Below, piece by piece: positions 15,924 through 24,293 of a stretch of DNA of 39,445 nt (positions are counted from its first letter, which is position 1; every line of letters starts with the position of its first letter). The notes under the pieces are model-generated. The model saw only the letters and a program-made list of their open reading frames with translations. It made no database searches and was not told where the DNA came from. This DNA is from Methylobacterium isbiliense (GTDB lineage Bacteria; Pseudomonadota; Alphaproteobacteria; Rhizobiales; Beijerinckiaceae), in the NCBI RefSeq assembly GCF_022179325.1, contig NZ_BPQQ01000012.1, positions 1-39,445 of the forward strand. Direction: 5' to 3'. The translations under genes and the position numbers were made by a program.

Positions 15924-17396
15924 ATGTTCACGCTCATATCCAAGAACGACGCCAAGCTGAAGGCCGCCTACACCTCGCAGGCGGTGATCGAGTTTGCTCT
16001 CGATGGCACCGTCCTCGCCGCCAACGAGAACTTCCTCAAGGCCATGGGCTACGCCCTCGACGAGATCCGCGGCAAGCACCACCGCATGTTCGTCGATCCC
16101 GCCGAGCAGGGCACCGATTATGAGCGCTTCTGGGAAGCGCTGCGCCGGGGTGAGTTTCAGACCGCCGAGTACAAGCGCATCGGCAAGGGCGGCCGCGAGG
16201 TCTGGATCCAGGCCAGCTACACGCCCCTCCTCGGCCGCAACGGCAAGCCCTCCGGCGTCATCAAGTTCGCCCACGACATCACGGCCCAGAAGCTGCGCAA
16301 CGCCGACTCCGAGGGCAAGCTGCGCGCCATCGACCGCTCGCAGGGCATCATCGAGTTCGCCCTCGACGGCACCGTGCTCACCGCCAACGAGAACTTCCTC
16401 GCCGTCGTCGGCTACGCACTCGACGAGGTGAAGGGCCGTCATCACCGGATGTTCGTTGACCCGACGGAGCAGGGGGCGGAATACGAGCGCTTCTGGGCTG
16501 CCCTGCGCCGGGGCGAGTTCCAGGCCGCCGAGTACAAGCGGGTCGGCAAGAACGGGCGCGAGGTCTGGATCCAGGCCACCTACAACCCCGTCGCGGATGC
16601 CTCCGGCAAGCTCGTCAAGGTCGTCAAGATCGCCACCGACATCACCCCTGCGGTGAGCGAGCGCCTGGAACGCACCCGGCTGCAGAAGGCCATCGACACC
16701 GATCTCGACAGCATTGCGGCCTCGATCTCCCAGGCCTCGCAGCAGGCCGTCGGTGCCGCGAGCGCCTCCGAGCAGGCCTCCGGCAACGCCCAGAGCGTGG
16801 CAGCCGGTTCAGAGGAGCTCGCCGCCTCGGTCGGTGAGATCAGCCAGCAGGTGACGCGCGCTCTCCAGATCACCAGTCGCGCCGTCCAGCAGGCCAACGC
16901 CACCTCCGCCGTGGTCGCAGGTCTCGCTGCCGCCGCCCAGCGCATCGGTGAGGTCGTCGATCTGATCGACAACATCGCCAGCCAGACCAACCTGCTCGCC
17001 CTCAACGCCACCATTGAGGCCGCACGCGCCGGAGAGGCCGGCAAGGGCTTCGCGGTGGTGGCCGCCGAGGTGAAGAACCTCGCGGCCCAGACCGCCAAGG
17101 CGACCGAGAGCATCGGTGCGCAGATCGCCCAGACGCAGGGCGCCGCCCACGAAGCGGCCACCGCCATCACCGGCATCGGCGAGACCATTGGGGAGGTTAA
17201 CACGATCTCGGCGGCGATCTCGTCTTCGGTCGAGCAGCAGGCGGCGGTGGCCCAGGAGATGTCGGTCAATATGCAGGCGATGACGACCGCCGTCGCCGAC
17301 ATCTCGCGCAGCATCGGCTTGATCGCCTCCTCGACCCAGCGGGTCAACGACTCGACCCGGCAGGTGCGCGAGTTCTCGCGGAGCATGGTGGGCTGA
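15924..17396 (+). CDS. Cytoplasmic tandem-PAS chemoreceptor, 490 aa
   Basis: A soluble methyl-accepting protein with no membrane segment. Two PAS domains of about 120 residues (8-128, 130-250) are near copies: both carry [10 protein letters not shown](A/T)[14 protein letters not shown](A/T)EQG, YERFW(E/A)ALRRGEFQ and GREVWIQA(S/T)Y. The C-terminal signalling part has the conserved hairpin tip ([40 protein letters not shown]). The layout resembles BdlA-type and Aer-like soluble receptors that bind heme or FAD in PAS; cofactor here is not evident. The start [14 protein letters not shown] is typical of this class. A dead IS3 fragment begins only a few bases after the stop codon. Confidence 0.95.
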   Translation: MFTLISKNDAKLKAAYTSQAVIEFALDGTVLAANENFLKAMGYALDEIRGKHHRMFVDPAEQGTDYERFWEALRRGEFQTAEYKRIGKGGREVWIQASYTPLLGRNGKPSGVIKFAHDITAQKLRNADSEGKLRAIDRSQGIIEFALDGTVLTANENFLAVVGYALDEVKGRHHRMFVDPTEQGAEYERFWAALRRGEFQAAEYKRVGKNGREVWIQATYNPVADASGKLVKVVKIATDITPAVSERLERTRLQKAIDTDLDSIAASISQASQQAVGAASASEQASGNAQSVAAGSEELAASVGEISQQVTRALQITSRAVQQANATSAVVAGLAAAAQRIGEVVDLIDNIASQTNLLALNATIEAARAGEAGKGFAVVAAEVKNLAAQTAKATESIGAQIAQTQGAAHEAATAITGIGETIGEVNTISAAISSSVEQQAAVAQEMSVNMQAMTTAVADISRSIGLIASSTQRVNDSTRQVREFSRSMVG

Positions 17397-17401
17397 GGAC
17401 T

Positions 17402-17826
17402 GCAGATCGGCTCGACCCCGTAGGCGTCCCGATGGTCGTCGATGAACGCGATCATGTCCGCGACCGGCGATCGAGCTCTGCCATGGCGAAATACGCGCTG
17501 GCCTTGCGCAGGATCTCGTTGGCTTGGCGCAGTTCACGGACCTCGCGCTCCAGAGCCGTGATCCGCTCGCGCTCGTCCGTGGTCGGCCCAGCGCGCAGGT
17601 CCTGATCCCCCTCGGACTGGCGCACCCAGTTCCTGAGGGTCTCGCCCGAGCAGCCAATCTTGGCGGCGATCGACTGGATCGCCGCCCCTTGCGAGCCGTG
17701 CCCGCCCTGGTGCTCCCAGACCGTCCGAACCGCTCGCTCGCGGACCTTAGGTGAGAAGGGGGATGTGCTTCCTCATGGCTCCATTCTCTCAAGAGTTGGA
17801 GCCTCCGCGAAACCCGAGGCGGCTCA
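17402..17826 (-). mobile_element. Truncated IS3-family element (orfA frameshifted, orfB stub)
   Basis: The right end at 17826 begins TGAGCCGCCTCGGGTTTCGC, the TG-start terminal repeat style of IS3 elements. orfA starts at ATG 17776 (MRKHIP) but an extra C in a run of five C shifts the frame and gives a stop after nine codons; in the corrected frame the rest reads [72 protein letters not shown] with stop at 17452-17454. orfB overlaps (ATG 17455; [18 protein letters not shown]) and is cut after 18 codons at about 17402, six bases after the chemoreceptor stop. The element is dead. Confidence 0.85.
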
Positions 17827-17942
17827 GATTACATCGTTCGCACCCGAGGCTGACGACCGTCCGCGGTTCTTCTGCACTCGTCAAAAACCCCGAAGGTGCC
17901 GCCCTCCTCCCGGCGGTAGTGTTGCCGGTGGGCACGTGGCCT

Positions 17943-18209
17943 TTACGCTGGCTTCGCCAAGAGGATCACCGTGCGGATGGCTAGCTCATGGGCCGCCAGG
18001 GTCGCGCCGGGTTGAGACATCCAGGCTCGCGCGTGAGGATGCGCGTTCACGGCTGCCAAGATGTCGACGCTGATCCCGTCCGTGATCTCCCACCAGCCCG
18101 GCTGCGGGTTGGCCAGGAAGCCGTCAATGACAGCTTGCAACTCACGGTGCGTCACGATCCTGAGCATCAACAACTCGCCGATCGTGAGCCGGTCAGCCAT
18201 GCCGTTCAT
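17943..18209 (-). CDS. Hypothetical protein, 88 aa
   Basis: A small soluble protein read from ATG 18209 (MNGMADRLTIGELLMLRIVT); ATG 18200 is an equally good start. The sequence has natural composition with a helix-rich N-terminus (THRELQAVIDGFLANPQPGW), a central WWEITDGISVDILAAVNAHP and a hydrophobic end (ELAIRTVILLAKPA). I do not recognise the family. Flanking sequence is not obviously coding, and no operon partner is close: the IS3 fragment ends about 120 bases away. Confidence 0.55.
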   Translation of the reverse strand: MNGMADRLTIGELLMLRIVTHRELQAVIDGFLANPQPGWWEITDGISVDILAAVNAHPHARAWMSQPGATLAAHELAIRTVILLAKPA

Positions 18210-18459
18210 GTCGACCCCGCGAAGTGGGTGATCAGGTCGGCAGCGGGCCGGGTTGGGGGGAAGATGAGGGAGAATGCACCCGACCCGCTGATGAAGCTGC
18301 TCGTAGCCCAGGGAGCTACGCGGATACGGGCAGCGTCATGCATCCCTCGTCGCTGACATTGGAGGCGTCTGTCCATTACCCAAGTTTAGCGCAGCCGTGT
18401 GGGCCGGAAGCGCAGGCCTGCACCGGGGTAGCAGGATCGCCGTTCTGACTTGGGGCAGC

Positions 18460-18705
18460 TTAGGATGTCGGCTCAAACCCTTTCGAGCCGTCTCGCTTGG
18501 TATGCGAACAGTCCAGCGGTCGAGCTTGTCCGAAGAATGACATCCAGGCCTTCATCAGACGCTCTGGCGAGAGACAGTCGGCCTCTGCTAGCAGACGCTT
18601 CTCCATGTGGACCATGACAGCGACCTGAAGCGGCTGCACATCTGGCAAGCCCAGGAGCGCCCGTGCTTCCTCAGGGGTGCAATCGACGTCTATGGTGACC
18701 TGCAT
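18460..18705 (-). CDS. DUF6489-like small protein, 81 aa
   Basis: From ATG 18705 the protein reads MQVTIDVDCTPEEARALLGL, then PDVQPLQVAVMVHMEKRLLA and SPERLMKAWMSFFG. The start (M-x-(V/F)-x-I-D-(V/I)-D-C-T-P-E-E-A-R-x-(F/L)-L-G-L-P-D-V) is the hallmark of DUF6489 proteins of alphaproteobacteria, whose function is unknown. The C-terminal 16 residues differ from the usual ending and may result from a local shift. The frame is open upstream of 18705 but that part is not family-like. Confidence 0.75.
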   Translation of the reverse strand: MQVTIDVDCTPEEARALLGLPDVQPLQVAVMVHMEKRLLAEADCLSPERLMKAWMSFFGQARPLDCSHTKRDGSKGFEPTS

Positions 18706-18839
18706 CTTTGCGCGCTGAAGGAACGTGCGGGCCGGGCGCCTGGGGTCTCGACACCAACAGGCTCGCATAGTTCGCGGGGCAGCGCCCTCTCATAGGATAT
18801 AAGGTCGATAGCGCTTCTCGGGGTGATCACGGCTCTGGC

Positions 18840-18923
18840 CTAAACGCCGAGCATCCATAGTAGGACGAGCGCGAGGCCTAGGATGACAACGCCGATCGCG
18901 AAGGTGAGGCCGTTGGCGTACAT
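18840..18923 (-). CDS. Possible 27-aa single-span membrane peptide
   Basis: From ATG 18923 the frame reads MYANGLTFAIGVVILGLALV and ends LLWMLGV, a single membrane helix with a short polar start. The frame stays open upstream to 19088, but that part looks non-coding. Tiny one-helix proteins of this form are common in Methylobacterium. No strong ribosome-binding site is visible. Confidence 0.4.
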   Translation of the reverse strand: MYANGLTFAIGVVILGLALVLLWMLGV

Positions 18924-19275
18924 GTGTGCACCTGCGCCGGGCTGACGCGGGAACATGCCGGCAGCGGCCCGAATGATCCCATGCATCCGAAGAGTGTGTC
19001 GCAAAAATTTGGCTGTAGGAAAACATGCTCCGAGCATAAGTGCATCCCGGTCCGATGGGGCAATCTCAGGTCCGTCAAACCGCTTCATGAGCCATCGTCG
19101 ATGGGGTTTAGCCGGCGGCGAGCAGGCATTCTAACGCCCTATTCGGAGAAGATCCTTTCGGCCGTTGAACGTTTGCGACACGCCCCACAATCCGTGGAAA
19201 GCGGCGCTTCATGGCCAGGAGTTCAAGGTCAGCGCCTTGTTGTGATCCAACCTTCGGCATCTCACGACCGGTGCG
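18924..19275. other. Intergenic stretch, nothing clear
   Basis: Apart from the open upstream extension of the membrane peptide frame, I see no supported gene, RNA or strong dyad in these 352 bases. They lie downstream of the large kinase gene (stop at 19276) on the minus strand. Confidence 0.4.
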
Positions 19276-22200
19276 CTAGGCTGCAGCCTCACCGCGCTGC
19301 TCCTGCATCGAGGCGAGCGGCGCCTCCAGCCGGCAGACCAGACCTGTCGGCGCGTAGGTCAGCTTCACCTCGCCACCGACCTCGGCGGCGAAGCTGCGCT
19401 CGATCAGCCGCGAGCCGAACCCTCTGCGCGCCGGCTGGGCAAGGATGGGCGGGCCACCCTGCTCGGACCAAATCAGGCAGAACCGGGACGCGTCGGAGGC
19501 GTGCACCACGTGCCAGCGCAGCTCCACCACGCCGCTCTCGTTCGAGAGGGCACCGTACTTGGCCGCGTTGGTGGCAAGCTCGTGCAGCGCCAGTGCCAAC
19601 GACAGCGCTGGCTTGGCGGCCAGCAGCACGTTGGGTCCGCTGACTCGGATGCGGGCGGGGCCCGCGTTCCGGTGCACGCTGAGGGCGCCCTCGACCACCT
19701 CCGCGATCGGCGCGGCTGTCCAGCTCGACTGGGTGAGGATGTCGTGCGCGCGGCCCAGTGAGATCAACCGCGCGGCAAATGCCTCGCGCATCTCGTTGAC
19801 GTCCGTCGCACCGCGCAGGGTCTGGCTGGCGATCGCCTGGACCAAGGTGAGGGTGTTCTTCACCCGGTGCTGCAGCTCGCTCGTGAGCAGCCGCTGGTGC
19901 TCCTCGGCCCGCTTGCGGGCAGTGATGTCGAGCATGGCGCCGATCATCCGCACGGGGCCGCCGCGGCCGTTCCGCAGCACGTAGCCGCGGTCGAGAATGT
20001 CGGCGTAGGTGCCGTCAGCGCGCAGGAAGCGGTACTCGTCGCTCCAGTGCTCCCCGTCGCCGTTGATCACCGCGTAGATGCTGGTTTTCACGCGTTCGCG
20101 ATCGTCGGGATGGATGTGGGACTTCCACCAGGAGCCACTCGCGCCGACCTCGTCTTCAGCGTAGCCGAACAGGGTCTGCACCGCCTCGTTCCAGCGGATG
20201 TGGTCGGAGGCGAGGCTCCAGTCCCAGATCGCGTCGTTGGTGGCGCGGGATGCCAGCCGGTAGCGTTCCTCGGTCTCGCGCAGCTCCTGCTCAGCCCGCC
20301 GGCTCTCGGTGATGTCGCGCACCGTGCCGACGAAGCGCACCGTGCGGCCCTTCTCGACGATGGCCTGCCCCTTGGCGGCCAGCCAGCGCTCGACCCCATC
20401 CGCCAAGCCGATCGTGCGGTACGCGATGTCGTAGGAACCGTCGCCGGCCGGATCGAGAGCGGCCCTCACCGCCTCATCCACCCAGGACCGATCCTCCGGG
20501 TGCAGGCCGGCCAGGAACGTCTGGTAGGTCACCGGCGCGTCCGGCGGCAGCCCGAAGGCGGCGTGCACGCGCGCATCCCACTCCAGGGCATCCGTGACCA
20601 GGTCGTAGTCGAAGATGCCGATGTTGGTGGCCTCGACCGCTAGGCGCAGCTGATCCTGCGCCTTGCGCAGAGCCTCCTCGATCTGACGGCGGTCGTGCAT
20701 GTCGCTGTTGCTGCCGAGCCAACCGATCACCCGCCCACCCTCGTCGCGCAGCGGCTCGGCCCGGATCAAGAACCAGCGGTACTCACCGTCATGCCGCCGC
20801 AGGCGGGCTTCCGTATCGTACAAAGCGCCGCGTGCCCGTGCCTCGTCCCAGGCCTGTTGCAGGGACGCAAGGTCGTCGGGATGGATCACCTCGGTCCAGC
20901 CCGACGGGAGAGCCTGGTCAGGCGTCTGCCCAGTATAGGCGTACCAGCGATCGTTCAGGTAGCTGAGGCTGCCGTCTGGGTTGCCAAACCAGATCACCGT
21001 CGGCACCAGTTCGGTGAGCGCCTGGAAGCGCTGCTCGGCGGTCTTGCGCTCGTGGATGTCGATAGCGATACCGATCCAGCTCTCGACCGCCCCGGCCGCG
21101 TCGAACACGGGTTTGCCGCGGGCGAGATGCCAGCGGTACTGACCGTCGCTGGCGCGCCGAAACGGGATCTCGACTTCGTAGGAGCTCACGGAGGCGACCG
21201 CCTGTTTCCACACGTCGAGCACCCGCTCGCGGTGCTCCGGATGGATCACGCTGGCCCAGCCGTCGCCGCTGGTGTCGCCGGGGGCCAGGCCGGTGAACTC
21301 GTACCAGATCGGGTTGCAGTAGGTGATGTTGCCGGCCGCATCGCCGAACCAGACCACCTGCGGGCTGACCTCGACCAGCGAGCGAAAGCGCAGCTCGCTG
21401 GCGTTCCGCTCCGCGGCCGCCAGCCGCTGCTGGGTGCGGTCGCGCAGGATCTTGAGGAAGCCCTGGATCGCGCCGTTCTCTGCCTTGAGCGGCATCATCT
21501 CACCCTGCGCCCAGAAGCGCTCGCCGGACTTGCGCAGGTGCCAGCGCTCGTCCGGCGCGCTGCCCTGCGTGAGCGCGAGACCCATCTCGATCTCGGGCCG
21601 GCGCCCCTCCCGGTCTTCGGGCGTGAAGAAGTGGTCGGCTCGCTTGCCCAGCATCTCGGCTTGCGTCCAGCCGAGGATGCGCTCGGCGCCTGCGTTCCAG
21701 CGGGTGACCCGGCCGCTGCGATCGGTGGCGATGATCGCGTAATCCGTCGCGCTCTCCAGGATCCGGTCCTGCAGCTCCCGTTCGGCACTCTGTTCGCGCA
21801 GGGTGCGGCGCAGCTCCAGTTGCGCCATGGTCTGCCGCGCCAGGTGCTTCAGCGTGTCCTTCTGCCGCTCGCTCAGCTCACGCGACCTCGTGTCAAGCAC
21901 GCAGACGGTACCGATCGGGTGCCCCTCGGGCGTCTTGAGCAGCGCCCCGGCGTAGAAGCGCAGGCCCGGCTCCCCGGTGACCAGGGGATTGCACGCGAAG
22001 CGGGGATCCTGCGTCGCGTCCGGCACGTACAGGAAGTCCTCCTGCAGGAGAGCCTGCCGGCAGAACGAGCTCTCGAGCGGGGTCTCACGCACGCCGAGCC
22101 CGACCTCGGCCTTGAAGAACTGCCGCCCCTCAGCGATCAGGTTGACTACCGCGATCGGGGCTTGGCAGATCTCGGCGGCCAGCGCCGCGATGCCGTCGAA

Positions 22201-22326
22201 ATCTTCCTCACGCGGCGTGTCGAGGATCTCGTAGCGCTCCAGCGCGTGCAGGCGCGCCTGCTCGGCAGAGGGGTCGCAAGCGCGGCTCATTGCCAGGGGA
22301 GCCCTGTGGTGGCGATCGGGTTCCAT
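19276..22326 (-). CDS. GAF-5xPAS-HWE sensor histidine kinase, 1016 aa
   Basis: A large soluble multi-sensor kinase. Order: GAF (about 25-175; YEILDTPREEDFDGIAALAA, FACNPLVTGEPGLRFYAGAL), then five PAS domains beginning near 190 (ATDYAIIATDRSG), 315 (VSPQVVWFGDAAGN), 435 (LVPTVIWFGNPDGS), 560 (ATNIGIFDYDLV) and 690 (RATNDAIWDWSLAS). The HWE core has ELQHRVKNTLTLVQAI (H near 820), N-box LHELATNAAKYGAL and LIWSEQGGPP with the W-x-E signature. The start could be ATG 22326 or ATG 22290 (MSRACDPSAEQ). It lies 21-57 bases after the stop of a Crp/Fnr gene on the same strand, so both are likely co-transcribed. No cognate response regulator is nearby. Confidence 0.93.
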   Translation of the reverse strand: MEPDRHHRAPLAMSRACDPSAEQARLHALERYEILDTPREEDFDGIAALAAEICQAPIAVVNLIAEGRQFFKAEVGLGVRETPLESSFCRQALLQEDFLYVPDATQDPRFACNPLVTGEPGLRFYAGALLKTPEGHPIGTVCVLDTRSRELSERQKDTLKHLARQTMAQLELRRTLREQSAERELQDRILESATDYAIIATDRSGRVTRWNAGAERILGWTQAEMLGKRADHFFTPEDREGRRPEIEMGLALTQGSAPDERWHLRKSGERFWAQGEMMPLKAENGAIQGFLKILRDRTQQRLAAAERNASELRFRSLVEVSPQVVWFGDAAGNITYCNPIWYEFTGLAPGDTSGDGWASVIHPEHRERVLDVWKQAVASVSSYEVEIPFRRASDGQYRWHLARGKPVFDAAGAVESWIGIAIDIHERKTAEQRFQALTELVPTVIWFGNPDGSLSYLNDRWYAYTGQTPDQALPSGWTEVIHPDDLASLQQAWDEARARGALYDTEARLRRHDGEYRWFLIRAEPLRDEGGRVIGWLGSNSDMHDRRQIEEALRKAQDQLRLAVEATNIGIFDYDLVTDALEWDARVHAAFGLPPDAPVTYQTFLAGLHPEDRSWVDEAVRAALDPAGDGSYDIAYRTIGLADGVERWLAAKGQAIVEKGRTVRFVGTVRDITESRRAEQELRETEERYRLASRATNDAIWDWSLASDHIRWNEAVQTLFGYAEDEVGASGSWWKSHIHPDDRERVKTSIYAVINGDGEHWSDEYRFLRADGTYADILDRGYVLRNGRGGPVRMIGAMLDITARKRAEEHQRLLTSELQHRVKNTLTLVQAIASQTLRGATDVNEMREAFAARLISLGRAHDILTQSSWTAAPIAEVVEGALSVHRNAGPARIRVSGPNVLLAAKPALSLALALHELATNAAKYGALSNESGVVELRWHVVHASDASRFCLIWSEQGGPPILAQPARRGFGSRLIERSFAAEVGGEVKLTYAPTGLVCRLEAPLASMQEQRGEAAA

Positions 22327-22347
22327 GTCGGCTGCAGTCGAGTTCCC

Positions 22348-23136
22348 TCACATCGCATGGGACACACCGGCATCGTTGGCGGCCGGGCGCAGGGCGATCA
22401 GCGTGCCGGAGGTGCTGTAGACGGCACCCAGCACCGTCTCGAAGTGGCGTTTGACCGCGCCGTGGCATTCGCAGGCCTTCTCTTCCAGAGCTGGTCGATC
22501 GCAGACGATGATGCGACCGCGGCGCACCTGCACCAGCGCCTGCTGCTGCAGGCTCTTGAGCGTCCGGGTCAGGTAGGAGCGCTGCACGCCCAGCAGCTCG
22601 GCCAGAAGCTCGTGCGTGATCGGCAGAACGTTGCCGCCCAGGCGGTCCTGCAAGCTGAGGATCCAGCGGGCACAGCGCTCCTCGATCGGGTGCAGGGCGT
22701 TGCAGGCCACCGACTGCAGCACCTGCGCGAGCAGGCAATCCGAGTAGCGCGTGAACAGGTTGCGCAGAGCCGGAGAACTCGCCTTGACCTCCTGCAGACG
22801 TACGGTCTCCAGGCGCAGCATCGGCCCGCCGATCTGCACCACGGCCCGGCTGAATGCTGGCAGGGAGCCCTGGCTGACCACCCCGCCGATGGCGCCCTCA
22901 TGGCCGACCGTCGCGGTTTCGATCGTGCGCCCGTCCTGCATGGTGATGATCAGAGCGGCAACACTCGGCCCGCACGGGAAGGTGATGCAGGAGACGTCCT
23001 CGCCCACCTCGAACAGCACGTCGCCACGCTGATAGTCTCTCAGTTCCATGTGCGGCGCGAGGAGCGCCCGATCCTTCGGACGCAGTGCCTGGAGGAGGAG
23101 ATTGCCGCTGGAGGGGAGGTCGGCGTCAGGGATCAT
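22348..23136 (-). CDS. Crp/Fnr-family transcriptional regulator, 262 aa
   Basis: An N-terminal cyclic-nucleotide-binding-like beta-barrel (about 10-140; LRDYQRGDVLFEVGEDVSCI, TVGHEGAIGGVV) is followed by a dimer helix and a Crp-type winged helix (about 165-225; LPITHELLAELLGVQRSYLT, RTLKSLQQQALVQVRRGRII). There is no N-terminal cysteine cluster for an Fe-S centre as in Fnr, so oxygen sensing through Fe-S is unlikely; the ligand is unknown. It is first in a likely operon with the GAF-5xPAS kinase. Alphaproteobacterial genomes carry many such regulators with this ITHELLAELLGVxRxxVT helix. Confidence 0.93.
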   Translation of the reverse strand: MIPDADLPSSGNLLLQALRPKDRALLAPHMELRDYQRGDVLFEVGEDVSCITFPCGPSVAALIITMQDGRTIETATVGHEGAIGGVVSQGSLPAFSRAVVQIGGPMLRLETVRLQEVKASSPALRNLFTRYSDCLLAQVLQSVACNALHPIEERCARWILSLQDRLGGNVLPITHELLAELLGVQRSYLTRTLKSLQQQALVQVRRGRIIVCDRPALEEKACECHGAVKRHFETVLGAVYSTSGTLIALRPAANDAGVSHAM

Positions 23137-23348
23137 GGCACAGCGGCAGTAGGGTTAGGTGTCAGCAACCTCCTACCGTAGCGCTTGAGCGGCTGTCTGT
23201 TCACTTGTACACAAAACCCGAAAAAATCAGCGCTCACACCGGCTTAACGTAGGATAAGCTGTGCCGTTTGTGGCCCGCTGCAACCTTCGGCAGGGTCGGG
23301 CTTTTTAGCCTTGGGCCACTCCATCATGCTCCTGGGTTCCGCGTAGCG

Positions 23349-23606
23349 ATGCCTCATTTTTTCATCGACTTCGAGGACGGCGATCAATCGCTCAAGGATG
23401 ACGATGGGGAGGAGTACCCAAGCCTTGAGGCGGCTCGAGATGCCGCAATCGCGGCGCTGCCGGACATAGGACGGGAGAAGCCGCCTCGCGACGGTAAGCG
23501 TAGCTTTGTAGCTTATGTCCGTGATGGGCATGGTATGGTGCTCTGCACGGTGCGACTGAACCTGGACGCCGAGTGCCTGTCTGAACCACAGGAAGTGGAG
23601 GGCTAA
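23349..23606 (+). CDS. DUF6894-type small protein, 85 aa
   Basis: MPHFFIDFEDGDQSLKDDDG, then EEYPSLEAARDAAIAALPDI and FVAYVRDGHGMVLCTVRLNL. The start M-P-x-(F/Y)-F-x-D-(F/x)-x-D-G, the D-x-x-G-x-E-(F/Y)-x-x-L-E-A-A-R segment and a final strand with VRD are the pattern of DUF6894, an abundant small family of unknown function in Methylobacterium and rhizobia. The ATG at 23349 is chosen because the family starts exactly there. It stands alone, with the Crp/Fnr gene diverging on the other side. Confidence 0.8.
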   Translation: MPHFFIDFEDGDQSLKDDDGEEYPSLEAARDAAIAALPDIGREKPPRDGKRSFVAYVRDGHGMVLCTVRLNLDAECLSEPQEVEG

Positions 23607-23813
23607 AGATCGGCGGCCACTTGCATCGATGCCATGCGCTTTGCCGTGCGCTCTCGCAAACACACAGCATAGGTGGTTCCATATGCCGCCCTTATACGTA
23701 TGGAGCTCTATTTTGCGTTGTTAGTGGGCATCTAAGCTCTGGCGTTGACTTGTACTAACTACGCGCTCCTGTCTCGGATTTCACGGATCCAGAAAACAAA
23801 TGCGCGATCGCCA

Positions 23814-24140
23814 TCATGTGAGATTGGACGCGAGCTGCAACTCGGCTCGCTTCTGCATCTCGCGAAGATGGCGCCGAAGGCTGCGCTCGCACACGGAAGC
23901 GCCGTGAGTGGTCAGATCCGCTGCGATCTTGGCGATGACGTCATCGTGCCCTGGCGCCTCCAGATCGGCGAAATGCACGCTCCAGGCGTAGGCTTCGGCT
24001 TCCGCTCCCTCCAGTCCTAGACGCGCTGCCGCCCAGAGGCCCAAAAGGATGTTCCGCCGAGCGATGATCCCCTCGCGTGTGTCCTGCTCGACCAGGATTG
24101 CACTCGGATGACTTAGATGATCGATGTGGGTGAGGCTCAT
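23814..24140 (-). CDS. ATP synthase inhibitor subunit zeta-like protein (DUF1476), 108 aa
   Basis: Family signature: REGIIARRNILLGLWAAARL, GLEGAEAEAYAWSVHFADLE, APGHDDVIAKIAADLTTHGA, then RSLRRHLREMQKRAE. In alphaproteobacteria the zeta subunit binds F1-ATPase and blocks ATP hydrolysis through its N-terminal inhibitory stretch. Here the N-terminus (MSLTHIDHLSHPSAILVEQD) differs from the usual M..FDDRE...E.KFA.D.E start, so inhibitory function may be changed. Its place beside a TerC protein and away from ATP synthase genes marks it as an accessory paralogue. Starts at ATG 24140; the neighbouring terC gene is on the same strand 150 bases upstream of it. Confidence 0.8.
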   Translation of the reverse strand: MSLTHIDHLSHPSAILVEQDTREGIIARRNILLGLWAAARLGLEGAEAEAYAWSVHFADLEAPGHDDVIAKIAADLTTHGASVCERSLRRHLREMQKRAELQLASNLT

Positions 24141-24293
24141 TGACCGTCTCCTTGCGTGTGCCTGCCCCCGTTGGACGTGCCGGTTAGGTGAAGAACCGGC
24201 CTGTCCGAGGCGCCTGACCGGGGGCGAAAGCTCGGCACCTCTCCGGAGCCGGTCTCGGCCAGCTCCGAACCAGTTGTTGCTGCGCAGCAGCCG

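Noticed and set aside
20695-23181. An 828-codon plus-strand frame opposite the large kinase and Crp/Fnr genes
   Set aside because: It mirrors the GAF/PAS and cNMP-binding coding strand and contains no domain; a shadow frame.
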